The notes: generated from the sequence alone by a model not told the origin. Positions 1-6,700 are shown, counted from the stretch's first letter. The stretch: DNA of 11,590 nt from Candidatus Roizmanbacteria bacterium (GCA_013334845.1 JAAXWV010000027.1:1-11590); one strand, 5' to 3'. A program made the numbers and translations.

Positions 1-719
1 ATGTAGAGGGTTGTACGGCGCCCATCTACAGTTCTGATTCACTTCATTCAGCCGTTGTGGAGATCTTTGTAAAAAAGGATGCTCATGTCCGCTATACCAC
101 GGTACAAAACTGGAGCAAGAATGTCTACAATCTTGTCACAAAGCGGGCACGAGCAGAGAAAAACGCTTATATGGAATGGGTTGACTGCAATATCGGTTCT
201 CAGATAACAATGAAGTACCCCAGCGTATATTTATATGGCGAAGGTGCCCGTGGAGAGGTGCTGTCCATAGCCTATTCCGGAGAAAAGCAGGTTCAGGACG
301 CGGGAGCAAAGATGATTCATTTTGCCCCCAATACATCTTCGCGCATTGTTTCCAAATCAATCTCCCGGGATGGAGGAATAACTTCATATCGAGGACTTGT
401 CCAGGTGATGCCGGGCGCAAAAAATACCAATGTGTATGTTTCTTGTGATGCTCTTATTCTTGATGAAAAGTCGCGTTCTGATACATATCCGTCTATGCGT
501 ATTAAAGAACAGGATGTTACTGTACAGCATGAAGCAACAGTGGAGAAATTAGGTGAAGAAAAGCTTTATTATTTGATGTCTCGCGGTATTAGTAAAAGCG
601 ATGCAGAGGGTATGTTGGTAAACGGGTTTATTGAACCGGTTTCGCGGGAAATACCATTGGAGTATTCCATCGAATTAAACCGGTTGATACAACTACAGAT
701 GGAGGGAAGTATTGGATAA
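1..719 (+). CDS. sufB: Fe-S cluster assembly protein SufB, 3' part (5' end outside window)
   Basis: This is the C-terminal 238 residues of SufB, core of the SufBC2D complex on which [Fe-S] clusters are assembled in the cytoplasm. The frame is open from the window edge (first full codon at position 3) and begins in the conserved VEGCTAP segment followed by IYSSDSLHSAVVEIF; an in-frame GTG at 57 is internal, not a start. Further family marks are RYTTVQNW, NLVTKRA, the SCDALI cysteine (codon 444-446), thought to match the essential E. coli C405, and QHEAT, whose Glu should match E434. The C-terminal block with YYLMSRGIS and MLVNGF is typical of SufB. The gene ends in TAA, 22 nt before sufD. Family assignment is secure; residue correspondences are from memory. 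Confidence 0.95.
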   Translation, partial: VEGCTAPIYSSDSLHSAVVEIFVKKDAHVRYTTVQNWSKNVYNLVTKRARAEKNAYMEWVDCNIGSQITMKYPSVYLYGEGARGEVLSIAYSGEKQVQDAGAKMIHFAPNTSSRIVSKSISRDGGITSYRGLVQVMPGAKNTNVYVSCDALILDEKSRSDTYPSMRIKEQDVTVQHEATVEKLGEEKLYYLMSRGISKSDAEGMLVNGFIEPVSREIPLEYSIELNRLIQLQMEGSIG

Positions 720-741
720 TAATTAATAATAAAGAATTGGC

Positions 742-1323
742 ATGGGGGAATTTATCTATTTAAATAAGGAGGGGAAAGAGCGGTGGGAGTTTGATACTCC
801 TGGGGAGTATGTGGTATTTTTCCATAATTTGTCGGGTAATTTCACCTTTGTTATTAATGCACCTCGAGTGAAGCTTGATATTTTTGGAATCATTGATGGA
901 AAAAATGATGCAAAATACCATATTCAAACGACCCAGCTCCATAATGCTCCTCACAGCACATCAAATTTACTGATACGCGGTGTGTTTACAGATCAATCAC
1001 AGTTGCATTATCAGGGTCTTGTACGCATAGAAAAACAAGGGCAGGGAAGTCATGCGTATCAGAAAAATCAAAATCTCCTTATGTCTGATTTGGTGTTTGT
1101 AGAGTCGAAGCCTTACTTGGAAATTTTGGCAAATGACGTTTATTGTACCCATGGATCAACAACAGGCAAAATCAATAAAGATGAACTATACTATTTGCAA
1201 AGCCGGGGACTGATCGAACAACAAGCACGCCGTACCATCGTTAACGGATTTCTATCTGAAGTTATTGAACAGGTTAGAACACGCGTTCCCCAATTTTCTT
1301 TACCTTATGAATACACTATCTGA
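742..1323 (+). CDS. sufD: Compact SufD, Fe-S cluster assembly scaffold subunit
   Basis: This 193-residue protein matches the C-terminal beta-helical core and tail of SufD, the partner of SufB in the SufBC2D scaffold. Visible marks are SHAYQKNQNLL (about 103-113), the VYCTHGS motif (C135, H137, expected equivalents of E. coli C358 and H360 at the SufB-SufD interface), and the tail ELYYLQSRGL ... IVNGF. It is under half the length of E. coli SufD (about 420 residues): the N-terminal helical part is absent, and the sequence starts directly in beta-rich material. The start is the first ATG after sufB, with no Shine-Dalgarno; the upstream stretch is AT-rich. The 3' end overlaps the likely sufS start by 17 nt, suggesting translational coupling. 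A SufB-like paralogue is the alternative, but the CTHG motif and the position after sufB favour SufD. Confidence 0.85.
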   Translation: MGEFIYLNKEGKERWEFDTPGEYVVFFHNLSGNFTFVINAPRVKLDIFGIIDGKNDAKYHIQTTQLHNAPHSTSNLLIRGVFTDQSQLHYQGLVRIEKQGQGSHAYQKNQNLLMSDLVFVESKPYLEILANDVYCTHGSTTGKINKDELYYLQSRGLIEQQARRTIVNGFLSEVIEQVRTRVPQFSLPYEYTI

Positions 1324-2527
1324 TCAATACAAAAAAGACTTTCCTATTTTTATGGCTCACCCGGATTTGTCATATCTTGACTCGACTGCCACTTCACTTA
1401 AACCGGATACTGTTATCAAAAAAATGCTCGAATACTATATTGAGTACAGCGCCAACATATATCGCGGTGTATATGATATTGCCGAGATGGCTACAGCCCA
1501 GTATGAGAAGGCACGAGAGGTGGTAGCTGCCTTTCTTAATACTTCCCCCTCAGAAGTTATCTTTACTAAAGGGTCGACAGAGGGTCTTAATCTATTAGCC
1601 TATTCGTTAAAAAATATGGTGTGTCGTGGAGAAGAGATTGTGACAACGATTATGGAGCACCATTCTAATTTCGTCCCCTGGCAGCAATTGGCGACAGAAA
1701 AAGAGGCAGTGCTGCGGGTAATTGATATCGATGAAGAGGGAAACTTGCTTCCTATTGAAAACTATCTCACCGATAAAACGAAAATAGTCACGCTTGCCTA
1801 TGTTTCTAATGTATTAGGTACTATCAACCCACTCAAAGAAATAATTCATAAGATAAAGACTTACAACCCAAATATACAGGTTGTCGTAGATGGGGCCCAG
1901 GCAGTACCTCATATGAAGTTGAATATGCGGGTACTCGGTTGTGATTTTCTCGTGTTTTCCGGGCATAAAATGCTGGGACCAACTGGTGTAGGCGTGTTAT
2001 GCGGAGTATCTAGTATGTTAGAGCGGCTACCTCCGTTCCATTTTGGAGGTGAGATGATTGATGAGGTCACGGTCACGAGCTCTAAATTTAAAGACGCTCC
2101 CCATAAATTCGAGGCAGGTACTCCACCAATTGCCGAAGCAATTGCCCTGCAAAGTGCCATCGAATACCTTACGAGGGTGGGGCTTGAACGAATCCATGAG
2201 TATGAACAAGAACTTACCACATACATGATAGAACAGATCACCGAACATTTTGGAAATATAGTGAGATTACTTGGGCCGAAGCTGGCAAACGAGCGTGCCG
2301 GTATTGTCTCTTTCACATTTAAAGGAGTACACCCCCATGATATGGCAAGTATTCTCAATCAGGAAAAAGTGGCCGTGCGTTCTGGTTACCATTGTGCTAT
2401 GCCTCTTCATAAGCGGCTAAAAGCAGAATCGTCGTTACGCGCCAGTGTCTATTTGTATAACACGAAAGAGGATATTGACAAGCTGATTGTCGGGCTGGAA
2501 CAGGGGAGAAAACGACTCATAATTTAA
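1307..2527 (+). CDS. sufS: Cysteine desulfurase SufS (PLP-dependent, class V aminotransferase fold)
   Basis: SufS removes sulfur from L-cysteine, giving alanine and an enzyme persulfide that feeds cluster assembly. In the 406-residue form, EHHSN (His119) and DGAQAVPH (Asp195) form part of the PLP pocket, SGHKMLGPTGVG carries the Schiff-base Lys221, and RSGYHCAMPL carries the sulfur-accepting Cys363. GGEMI and EAGTPP are also present. Length and spacing match E. coli SufS (406 residues; K226, C364). The chosen ATG gives an N-terminus typical of the family (KKDFPIF ... LSYLDSTATSLKP); an upstream in-frame TTG at 1265 would add 14 residues lying entirely within sufD and unlike SufS. No Shine-Dalgarno is visible, so translation is probably coupled to sufD. 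The partner for persulfide transfer is likely the scaffold protein encoded next. Confidence 0.95.
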   Translation: MNTLSDQYKKDFPIFMAHPDLSYLDSTATSLKPDTVIKKMLEYYIEYSANIYRGVYDIAEMATAQYEKAREVVAAFLNTSPSEVIFTKGSTEGLNLLAYSLKNMVCRGEEIVTTIMEHHSNFVPWQQLATEKEAVLRVIDIDEEGNLLPIENYLTDKTKIVTLAYVSNVLGTINPLKEIIHKIKTYNPNIQVVVDGAQAVPHMKLNMRVLGCDFLVFSGHKMLGPTGVGVLCGVSSMLERLPPFHFGGEMIDEVTVTSSKFKDAPHKFEAGTPPIAEAIALQSAIEYLTRVGLERIHEYEQELTTYMIEQITEHFGNIVRLLGPKLANERAGIVSFTFKGVHPHDMASILNQEKVAVRSGYHCAMPLHKRLKAESSLRASVYLYNTKEDIDKLIVGLEQGRKRLII

Positions 2528-2542
2528 GAATTAAAATTCCCT

Positions 2543-2911
2543 ATGTCTGATCTATATTCCGATCTGATTTTAGACCATTACCGGTTTCCCCATAACAAAG
2601 GCAGAATTGAAAACGCTTCCTGTTCTTGTAAGGTAAACAACCCGCTGTGTGGGGACCACCTCGAGATGTCTGCCCTCGTGAAAAACGATCTGATTGAGGA
2701 AGTAAAATTTGAAGGGAAAGGCTGTGCGATTTCTCAAGCTGCTGCATCTATGCTGACAGATTACGCCAAAGGCAAACATCCGAAAGATATATTGTCTCTG
2801 GAACCGGCGTTTGTATTGGAGATGTTAGGGGTGAAACTTGGGCCCAACAGGGTAAAGTGTGCTCTGTTATCTCTAGAGGCTCTCAAAAAAACACTTCTTT
2901 TGCTATACTGA
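2543..2911 (+). CDS. sufU: SufU/IscU-type Fe-S scaffold or sulfur-transfer protein
   Basis: This 122-residue protein of the IscU/SufU (NifU N-terminal) fold probably accepts sulfur from SufS or holds a nascent cluster. Three metal-ligand cysteines and the usual aspartate are present: NPLCGD (C36, D38), GKGCAISQAAASML (C61) and RVKC (C106). The residue before the last Cys is Lys105, as in zinc-type SufU, whereas IscU has His there. However, the C61-C106 distance is 45 residues, close to IscU, and lacks the roughly 18-residue insertion that marks Firmicute SufU. It is therefore intermediate between the two. The gene starts 15 nt after sufS and is the last clear suf gene of the run. The symbol sufU is used because of the sufBDS context; the exact mechanism, zinc-dependent sulfurtransfer or true scaffold, cannot be decided from sequence. 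Confidence 0.88.
   Translation: MSDLYSDLILDHYRFPHNKGRIENASCSCKVNNPLCGDHLEMSALVKNDLIEEVKFEGKGCAISQAAASMLTDYAKGKHPKDILSLEPAFVLEMLGVKLGPNRVKCALLSLEALKKTLLLLY
2901..2909 (+). promoter_or_regulatory. Candidate extended -10 promoter inside the end of sufU
   Basis: TGC followed by TATACT (hexamer 2904-2909) is a good extended -10 element. No convincing -35 is seen 16-18 nt upstream, as can happen with extended -10 promoters. The ATG at 2918 lies 8 nt downstream, so transcription would begin at or next to the start codon (leaderless mRNA). The overlap with sufU codons and stop weakens the call, but the same geometry recurs at four other genes in this window. Confidence 0.4.
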
Positions 2912-2917
2912 GTGATA

Positions 2918-3676
2918 ATGGCAACCATACGAGAAATTTCATTTCATTTACCGCAGAAAGACACCTCCTTATTTGAACAATTTTGCGCATTTTTAGGCGA
3001 TGTTGGCGAGAAGATCGACATTGGATTTATTTTGCGAAAACATGCTGATAACGAGATGCCGCGTATCGCTGTTAAGCTTGATTCTATCGATACACCACAA
3101 GTTGTTTTTACATCTGAAGCGGAAACGAAGGTGATTTCTCTCCTTAATACGACTGGTGAAGAACGAACCAGTCCTCACTCATACATACCGATCAACATAT
3201 TCGAATTTATGAGCCGTCTTCATGGGATTACCGTAGAGAAGGTTGATCATGTCGGATTCAATCTCCCTTGGTTTGGTAAAGGGGTTCATCCAGAGATAAA
3301 AGCACTTCGTACGTGGGCAAAAGATAAGTGTCTGTATCACGTTCATCCAAAAAATGAACTGTGGGACTTTATTCTCCCGGGAACGATTGATGAGATTGAG
3401 GGCGGCAAAATTGATTATAGTATCGTTCGAAGGCCGAAGCTGGAAATAGTATCTTTTGATAAATGTTCGACTCCGCTCATTCAGTTCGATATTTCACTTA
3501 ATATGGAGCATAACTTGTTTCCTCGACTTTTTCCTGAGGGTATTAGAGATACTGAAAGTAATAATCAGTGGGTGTATATAGAAAATCCGTATGGTATTGA
3601 TTTTTGTTTTGTCCTGAATGAATATGTTGATGAAAACGACTGGTGTAAAGTGTTTAAAGGACATCGGTTAGCATAG
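2918..3676 (+). CDS. Hypothetical protein between suf and ferredoxin units
   Basis: This 252-residue soluble protein matches no family I can name with confidence. It has no signal peptide, membrane segment or cysteine cluster. It contains well-formed, probably conserved blocks: VDHVGFNLPWF (109-119), LWDFILPGT (148-156), RRPKLEIVSFDK (171-182) and ENPYGIDFCFVLNE (222-235). The alternation of 'DHVG' and 'NP.GIDF.FVL' strands is loosely reminiscent of glyoxalase/VOC-type proteins, but the paired metal ligands are not evident, so this is only a weak fold guess. The ATG at 2918 is preferred over a GTG at 2912 because it sits 8 nt after a TATACT box and because 2912 directly abuts the sufU stop. 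It could be co-transcribed with suf, lying 6 nt after sufU, or driven separately. Base composition resembles its neighbours. Confidence 0.75.
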   Translation: MATIREISFHLPQKDTSLFEQFCAFLGDVGEKIDIGFILRKHADNEMPRIAVKLDSIDTPQVVFTSEAETKVISLLNTTGEERTSPHSYIPINIFEFMSRLHGITVEKVDHVGFNLPWFGKGVHPEIKALRTWAKDKCLYHVHPKNELWDFILPGTIDEIEGGKIDYSIVRRPKLEIVSFDKCSTPLIQFDISLNMEHNLFPRLFPEGIRDTESNNQWVYIENPYGIDFCFVLNEYVDENDWCKVFKGHRLA

Positions 3677-3689
3677 GCTTTTCACCTCA

Positions 3690-3715
3690 TTGACAGGGTA
3701 TTTTTGGTATATAAT
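3690..3715 (+). promoter_or_regulatory. Candidate promoter of the ferredoxin-korAB unit
   Basis: TTGACA (3690-3695, perfect -35 hexamer) and TATAAT (3710-3715, perfect -10 hexamer) lie in the 67-bp gap after the hypothetical gene. The spacer is only 14 nt, shorter than the optimal 17, so the two boxes may not work together; TATAAT may act alone or with another upstream element. The start codon at 3744 is 28 nt beyond the -10, giving a short leader of about 20 nt with no Shine-Dalgarno. This is the only promoter candidate in the window that is not leaderless. Confidence 0.5.
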
Positions 3716-3743
3716 GTATTTTAATTGTTAATTTTATACACCT

Positions 3744-4019
3744 ATGGCAGACGCAAATGTGCTCGATCCAAAAAATCCTTCCGGACCTGTTCAGGTTCGT
3801 AAATTAAAAGTTCGAGTCGATCGTGATCTATGTATCGGCGCTGCTACCTGTATCGCCATTGCTCCGAATATGTTTGCTCTCGATTCTGATGCAAAGGCAA
3901 TTATTCTTAGTACTTCGGATCAAGATTCAGACGATGCAATTATCGATGCAGCAAAAGGCTGTCCGGTAGCTGCTGTCATTATAGAAGATGAACAGGGCAA
4001 TAAAGTATTCCCAAAATAA
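3744..4019 (+). CDS. Ferredoxin with three cluster cysteines (predicted [3Fe-4S] type)
   Basis: This 91-residue acidic single-cluster ferredoxin is probably the electron acceptor of the 2-oxoacid oxidoreductase encoded 2 nt downstream. The cluster motif is C30-I-G-A-A-T-C36 with a distal C73-P. In a classical [4Fe-4S] ferredoxin the first motif reads CxxCxxC; here the middle position is Ala33, leaving three cysteines. This pattern (CxxA/HxxC ... CP) is known from [3Fe-4S] ferredoxins such as those serving actinobacterial P450s, so a [3Fe-4S] cluster is the natural prediction; a [4Fe-4S] form with a non-cysteine fourth ligand is possible. About 20 residues, with two prolines, precede the first beta strand (KLKVRVDRDLC). 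The C-terminal part (VAAVIIEDEQGNKVFPK) is typical of the fold. It is first in a tight three-gene unit with korA and korB. Confidence 0.9.
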   Translation: MADANVLDPKNPSGPVQVRKLKVRVDRDLCIGAATCIAIAPNMFALDSDAKAIILSTSDQDSDDAIIDAAKGCPVAAVIIEDEQGNKVFPK

Positions 4020-4021
4020 TT

Positions 4022-5740
4022 ATGAAACCATTTGTTTGGAAAATTGGCGGGGAAGCGGGCTTCGGTATTATGACTACCGGTCTTGCTTTTTCAAAAATTG
4101 CGGCACCTTTGGGGTATTATGTGTTTGATTACAGCGAGTATCCTTCACTGATTCGCGGTGGGCACAATACCTATGAAGTGGTTGTTTCTGATAAAGAAAT
4201 AGCGACTTCGCTTCAGCCAGTCGATCTTCTTATATGCCTCAATAAAACAACCTTTGAGCTTCACCGATATCGGTTGAATGAAAACTCTATGGTCATTTAT
4301 GATCCGGATGAGTTCCAGCCAGATGGATCTTATGTAAAACTTCCGGTGTCCTTTAGTCAAATAAAAAAAGAAACTAATGCACAGCAGGTCATGTTGAATA
4401 CAGTCGCTATGGGAGCAACAATTGCAATACTCGGCGGCAATCTTGAAGAGTATTTTGTCATGATCGAAAAAGAATTTGCACGCAAAGGTCAGGAGGTTGT
4501 AGATTATAACAAGAAATTTGCTCAGCGGGGATATGACGAAATCATGAGCAAAAACAAAGACAGAGTCATTTCCTTTCTGGTTCCTCAGAATAAGCCGGCA
4601 AATATCGTGATGTCGGGTAACGAAGCATTTTCTTTAGGTGCAGTAATTGGCGATTGTCGATTTTATGCGGCATATCCTATGACTCCTACTTCTAATGTAC
4701 TTTCGCAGCTTGCCTCATGGGCAAAAACAACAAAGATGGTAGTACGTCACTCAGAAGATGAAGTGGCGGTGGTCAACTCGGCGATTGGCGCTTCGCATGC
4801 CGGTGCACGATCAGCTGTAGGTACGTCTGGAGGCGGTTTTGCCTTGATGGTGGAAGCGGTTTCTCTGGCAGGTATTACTGAGCTGCCGCTAGTCCTTTTT
4901 CTCGGTATGCGATCGGGGCCGGCAACGGGCATGCCTACCTGGACAGAGCAGGGAGATTTGCTATTTGCTGTAAATGCCGGGCATGGTGAATTCCCCAAGA
5001 TTGTGCTCGCACCGGGCGATGTTGAAGAGATGATTGAGCTAACTGCAAAAGCATTTGACCTTGCCGATATTTATCAGGAGCCAGTAATTGTAGTTTCCGA
5101 CAAACTAGTTTGTGAATCACATAAGTCGATGGTCAGAGATCATCTTGATCGGTTTATCGCACAATATACTCCCCGACGCGGCAAGACAGTGGTTCAGGCT
5201 ACTGCTCCTTATTTGCGATATAAAGTAACAGACGATGGAATCTCTGAGCGTCTTATTCCGGGACAGCCAGGCATCTTCTATCAATCCAATTCGTACGAGC
5301 ATACCGAAGACAGTCATACTACTGAATCTATGACAGAGCGGGTAAAGCAGGTTGATAAACGAGCACGAAAAATTAATACTTACCTCGCACGCGATTTTTC
5401 TCTCCCAGCCGTATATGGCGACCCGAATGCATTAATCAAATTAGTATCATGGGGTCCCAACAAAGGTGCAGTAGTTGCCGCACAGGAACTACTGAAAGAA
5501 AAGGGGATAACCACTTCCTATATTCATTTTACCCATATTCATCCGTTAGATCGGGAAAAAGTGGCACAACTTTTGTCACAGCAAGGCCGGTATATTTTAA
5601 TAGAGAACAATTCGGGTGCGCAATTTGGTAAACTAATATTAATGGAGACGGGGATAGAACTTAAAGAAAAATATACAAAATACGATGGTAGACCAATCTA
5701 TCCAGAAGAAATCGTTACATACATTGAAAAAAGCATCTAA
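4022..5740 (+). CDS. korA: 2-oxoacid:ferredoxin oxidoreductase, fused gamma-alpha subunit (KorA-like)
   Basis: With KorB this 572-residue subunit catalyses CoA-dependent oxidative decarboxylation of a 2-oxoacid to acyl-CoA, CO2 and reduced ferredoxin. The gamma (CoA/acceptor-linked) domain is N-terminal, with KIGGEAGFGI at 7-16 and RGGHNTYEV near 45-53. After a linker around 185-195 comes the alpha/pyrimidine domain: MSGNEAFSLGAV, YPMTPTSNVL (218-227), the conserved Glu region RHSEDEVAVVNSAIGAS, TSGGG (268-272), and GPATGMPTWTEQGDL (299-313). The GPxTGxPTxxEQxDL signature is typical of the KorA branch. The C-terminal 130 residues form the transketolase-type third domain (VVAAQELLKEKG ... YILIENNSGAQ). 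There is no internal ferredoxin domain, so an external ferredoxin is required and is encoded just upstream. Its TAA shares its last A with the korB ATG. Substrate (2-oxoglutarate, pyruvate or branched-chain) cannot be read safely. Confidence 0.92.
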   Translation: MKPFVWKIGGEAGFGIMTTGLAFSKIAAPLGYYVFDYSEYPSLIRGGHNTYEVVVSDKEIATSLQPVDLLICLNKTTFELHRYRLNENSMVIYDPDEFQPDGSYVKLPVSFSQIKKETNAQQVMLNTVAMGATIAILGGNLEEYFVMIEKEFARKGQEVVDYNKKFAQRGYDEIMSKNKDRVISFLVPQNKPANIVMSGNEAFSLGAVIGDCRFYAAYPMTPTSNVLSQLASWAKTTKMVVRHSEDEVAVVNSAIGASHAGARSAVGTSGGGFALMVEAVSLAGITELPLVLFLGMRSGPATGMPTWTEQGDLLFAVNAGHGEFPKIVLAPGDVEEMIELTAKAFDLADIYQEPVIVVSDKLVCESHKSMVRDHLDRFIAQYTPRRGKTVVQATAPYLRYKVTDDGISERLIPGQPGIFYQSNSYEHTEDSHTTESMTERVKQVDKRARKINTYLARDFSLPAVYGDPNALIKLVSWGPNKGAVVAAQELLKEKGITTSYIHFTHIHPLDREKVAQLLSQQGRYILIENNSGAQFGKLILMETGIELKEKYTKYDGRPIYPEEIVTYIEKSI

Positions 5741-6594
5741 TGTCTACCCTTCAAGATTTTTCCGGCCATACACCTACCTGGTGCCCTGGTTGCGGTGATT
5801 GGGGTATTAATATGGCGCTTAAGGGAGCATTAGTTAAGCTCGGCCTATCACCATCAGATATAAATGTCACATTTGATATCGGATGTTCAGGCAATATGAA
5901 CGATATGTTGAATGCCTATGCAGTTCATGGGCTTCATGGTCGGTCTGTCGCAACAGCAATCGGGATAAAGATAGGCAATCACAAGATGCCGGCCATTGTT
6001 ATCGGAGGAGATGGCGGGATATATGGCGAAGGAGGCAATCACCTTCTTCACGCATGCCGTGGTAATCACGATATTACCGTCATCGTTCATGATAATGGTG
6101 TGTATGGGCTTACAACAGGACAGGTTGCACCCACCGGAGATAAGGGATATAAGTCCAAATCAACCCCGGAAGGGGTCATAGAATCGCCGGTCAATCAACT
6201 TGCTCTTAGCCTTACCCAGGGAGCATCATTTGTAGCTCAAGCGTTTGCAGGTGACCTCAATCACCTTACTGCGATGATAGTCGAGGCTATTTCGCACAAA
6301 GGTTTTTCTTTACTGAATGTGCTACAGCCATGCGTCACGTTCAATAAAGTAAATACATATCAGTATTACATGCCACGCGTTTACAAACTCGGGGAGGAAT
6401 ACGATAGAACAAACTATAAAGTAGCTCTTGAAAAAGCGCACGAATCAAATGAAGAGAAGTTTCCACTCGGAGTGCTGTATGCAGCAGAACGCGAAGCATA
6501 TCATGAAAGAGCTCTCGGTACGGAGTTGGAATATCCTCTTCATTCCCGACCTCGATTCACCGATTTTGGAGTACTCATTAACGAGTTCTCGTGA
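5740..6594 (+). CDS. korB: 2-oxoacid:ferredoxin oxidoreductase beta subunit, TPP-binding (KorB-like)
   Basis: This 284-residue TPP-binding beta subunit pairs with the gamma-alpha protein encoded upstream. The TPP/Mg motif runs from GGDGG (89-93) to HDN (117-119) with YGLTTGQ following, as in the KorB family. Four cysteines are placed to hold the single [4Fe-4S] cluster of this subunit: C15 and C18 in WCPGCGDWG, C49 in FDIGCSGN, and C198 in LQPCVTFN. The cluster carries electrons from the TPP adduct to ferredoxin. The length matches beta subunits of the two-subunit enzymes, and the tail after about 210 is more variable. The ATG overlaps the korA stop by one base, so the subunits are probably made in equal amounts by coupled translation. 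No strong terminator follows; the next promoter is the lon promoter about 70 nt downstream. Confidence 0.93.
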   Translation: MSTLQDFSGHTPTWCPGCGDWGINMALKGALVKLGLSPSDINVTFDIGCSGNMNDMLNAYAVHGLHGRSVATAIGIKIGNHKMPAIVIGGDGGIYGEGGNHLLHACRGNHDITVIVHDNGVYGLTTGQVAPTGDKGYKSKSTPEGVIESPVNQLALSLTQGASFVAQAFAGDLNHLTAMIVEAISHKGFSLLNVLQPCVTFNKVNTYQYYMPRVYKLGEEYDRTNYKVALEKAHESNEEKFPLGVLYAAEREAYHERALGTELEYPLHSRPRFTDFGVLINEFS

Positions 6595-6640
6595 TTAAAA
6601 TTAAGTATTTTGAACGAGTAGAACCGAATAGGTTTTCAGA

Positions 6641-6665
6641 TCAACCCAATTCAATATAGGGTTGA
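6641..6665. promoter_or_regulatory. Perfect 7-bp inverted repeat overlapping the lon -35 box
   Basis: TCAACCC (6641-6647) and GGGTTGA (6659-6665) are exact reverse complements separated by 11 nt. The right arm covers the first four bases of the lon -35 hexamer. As a protein-binding dyad it would block RNA polymerase. As an RNA hairpin it could weakly end korB transcription, but no T-tract follows, so an operator is the better guess. It is distinct from the second dyad at 6669-6695. Confidence 0.45.
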
Positions 6666-6690
6666 CAGTTAGCAATTAATATAGTATACT
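6662..6690 (+). promoter_or_regulatory. Near-consensus housekeeping promoter of lon
   Basis: TTGACA (6662-6667, perfect -35) and TATACT (6685-6690, one mismatch from TATAAT) are separated by exactly 17 nt. The lon ATG at 6701 lies 10 nt after the -10 hexamer, so a normally placed start site leaves a leader of only a few nucleotides; no Shine-Dalgarno is present. This is the best promoter in the window. A promoter this strong in front of a protease suggests that control comes from repression, which fits the dyads laid over it. Confidence 0.8.
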
Positions 6691-6695
6691 GCTAA
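6669..6695. promoter_or_regulatory. CIRCE-like operator over the lon -10 box (possible HrcA site)
   Basis: TTAGCA (6669-6674) and TGCTAA (6690-6695) form a perfect 6-bp dyad with 15 nt between the arms, 27 bp overall. The CIRCE operator bound by the heat-shock repressor HrcA is TTAGCACTC-N9-GAGTGCTAA, also 27 bp with the same outer six bases. Of the inner three positions per arm, only the central one matches (ATT for CTC; TAC for GAG), giving 14 of 18 arm positions. It spans the promoter from just after the -35 box to the start-site region, where a repressor would block initiation, and it precedes a heat-shock protease gene. HrcA identity is inferred; another dyad-binding regulator is possible. 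Confidence 0.5.
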
Positions 6696-6700
6696 TCAAT

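Noticed and set aside
57..719. Reading the first ORF as a complete 220-residue gene starting at GTG 57
   Set aside because: The same frame is open to the window edge and encodes conserved SufB sequence (VEGCTAP...) before position 57, so this is an internal codon of a partial sufB.
1265..1306. TTG-initiated 14-residue N-terminal extension of SufS
   Set aside because: The extra residues are unlike SufS N-termini and lie in the sufD tail; ATG 1307 gives a standard 406-residue SufS.
6622..6636. AACC-GAATA-GGTT followed by TT after korB as a rho-independent terminator
   Set aside because: A 4-bp stem with a two-base T extension is too weak to call.
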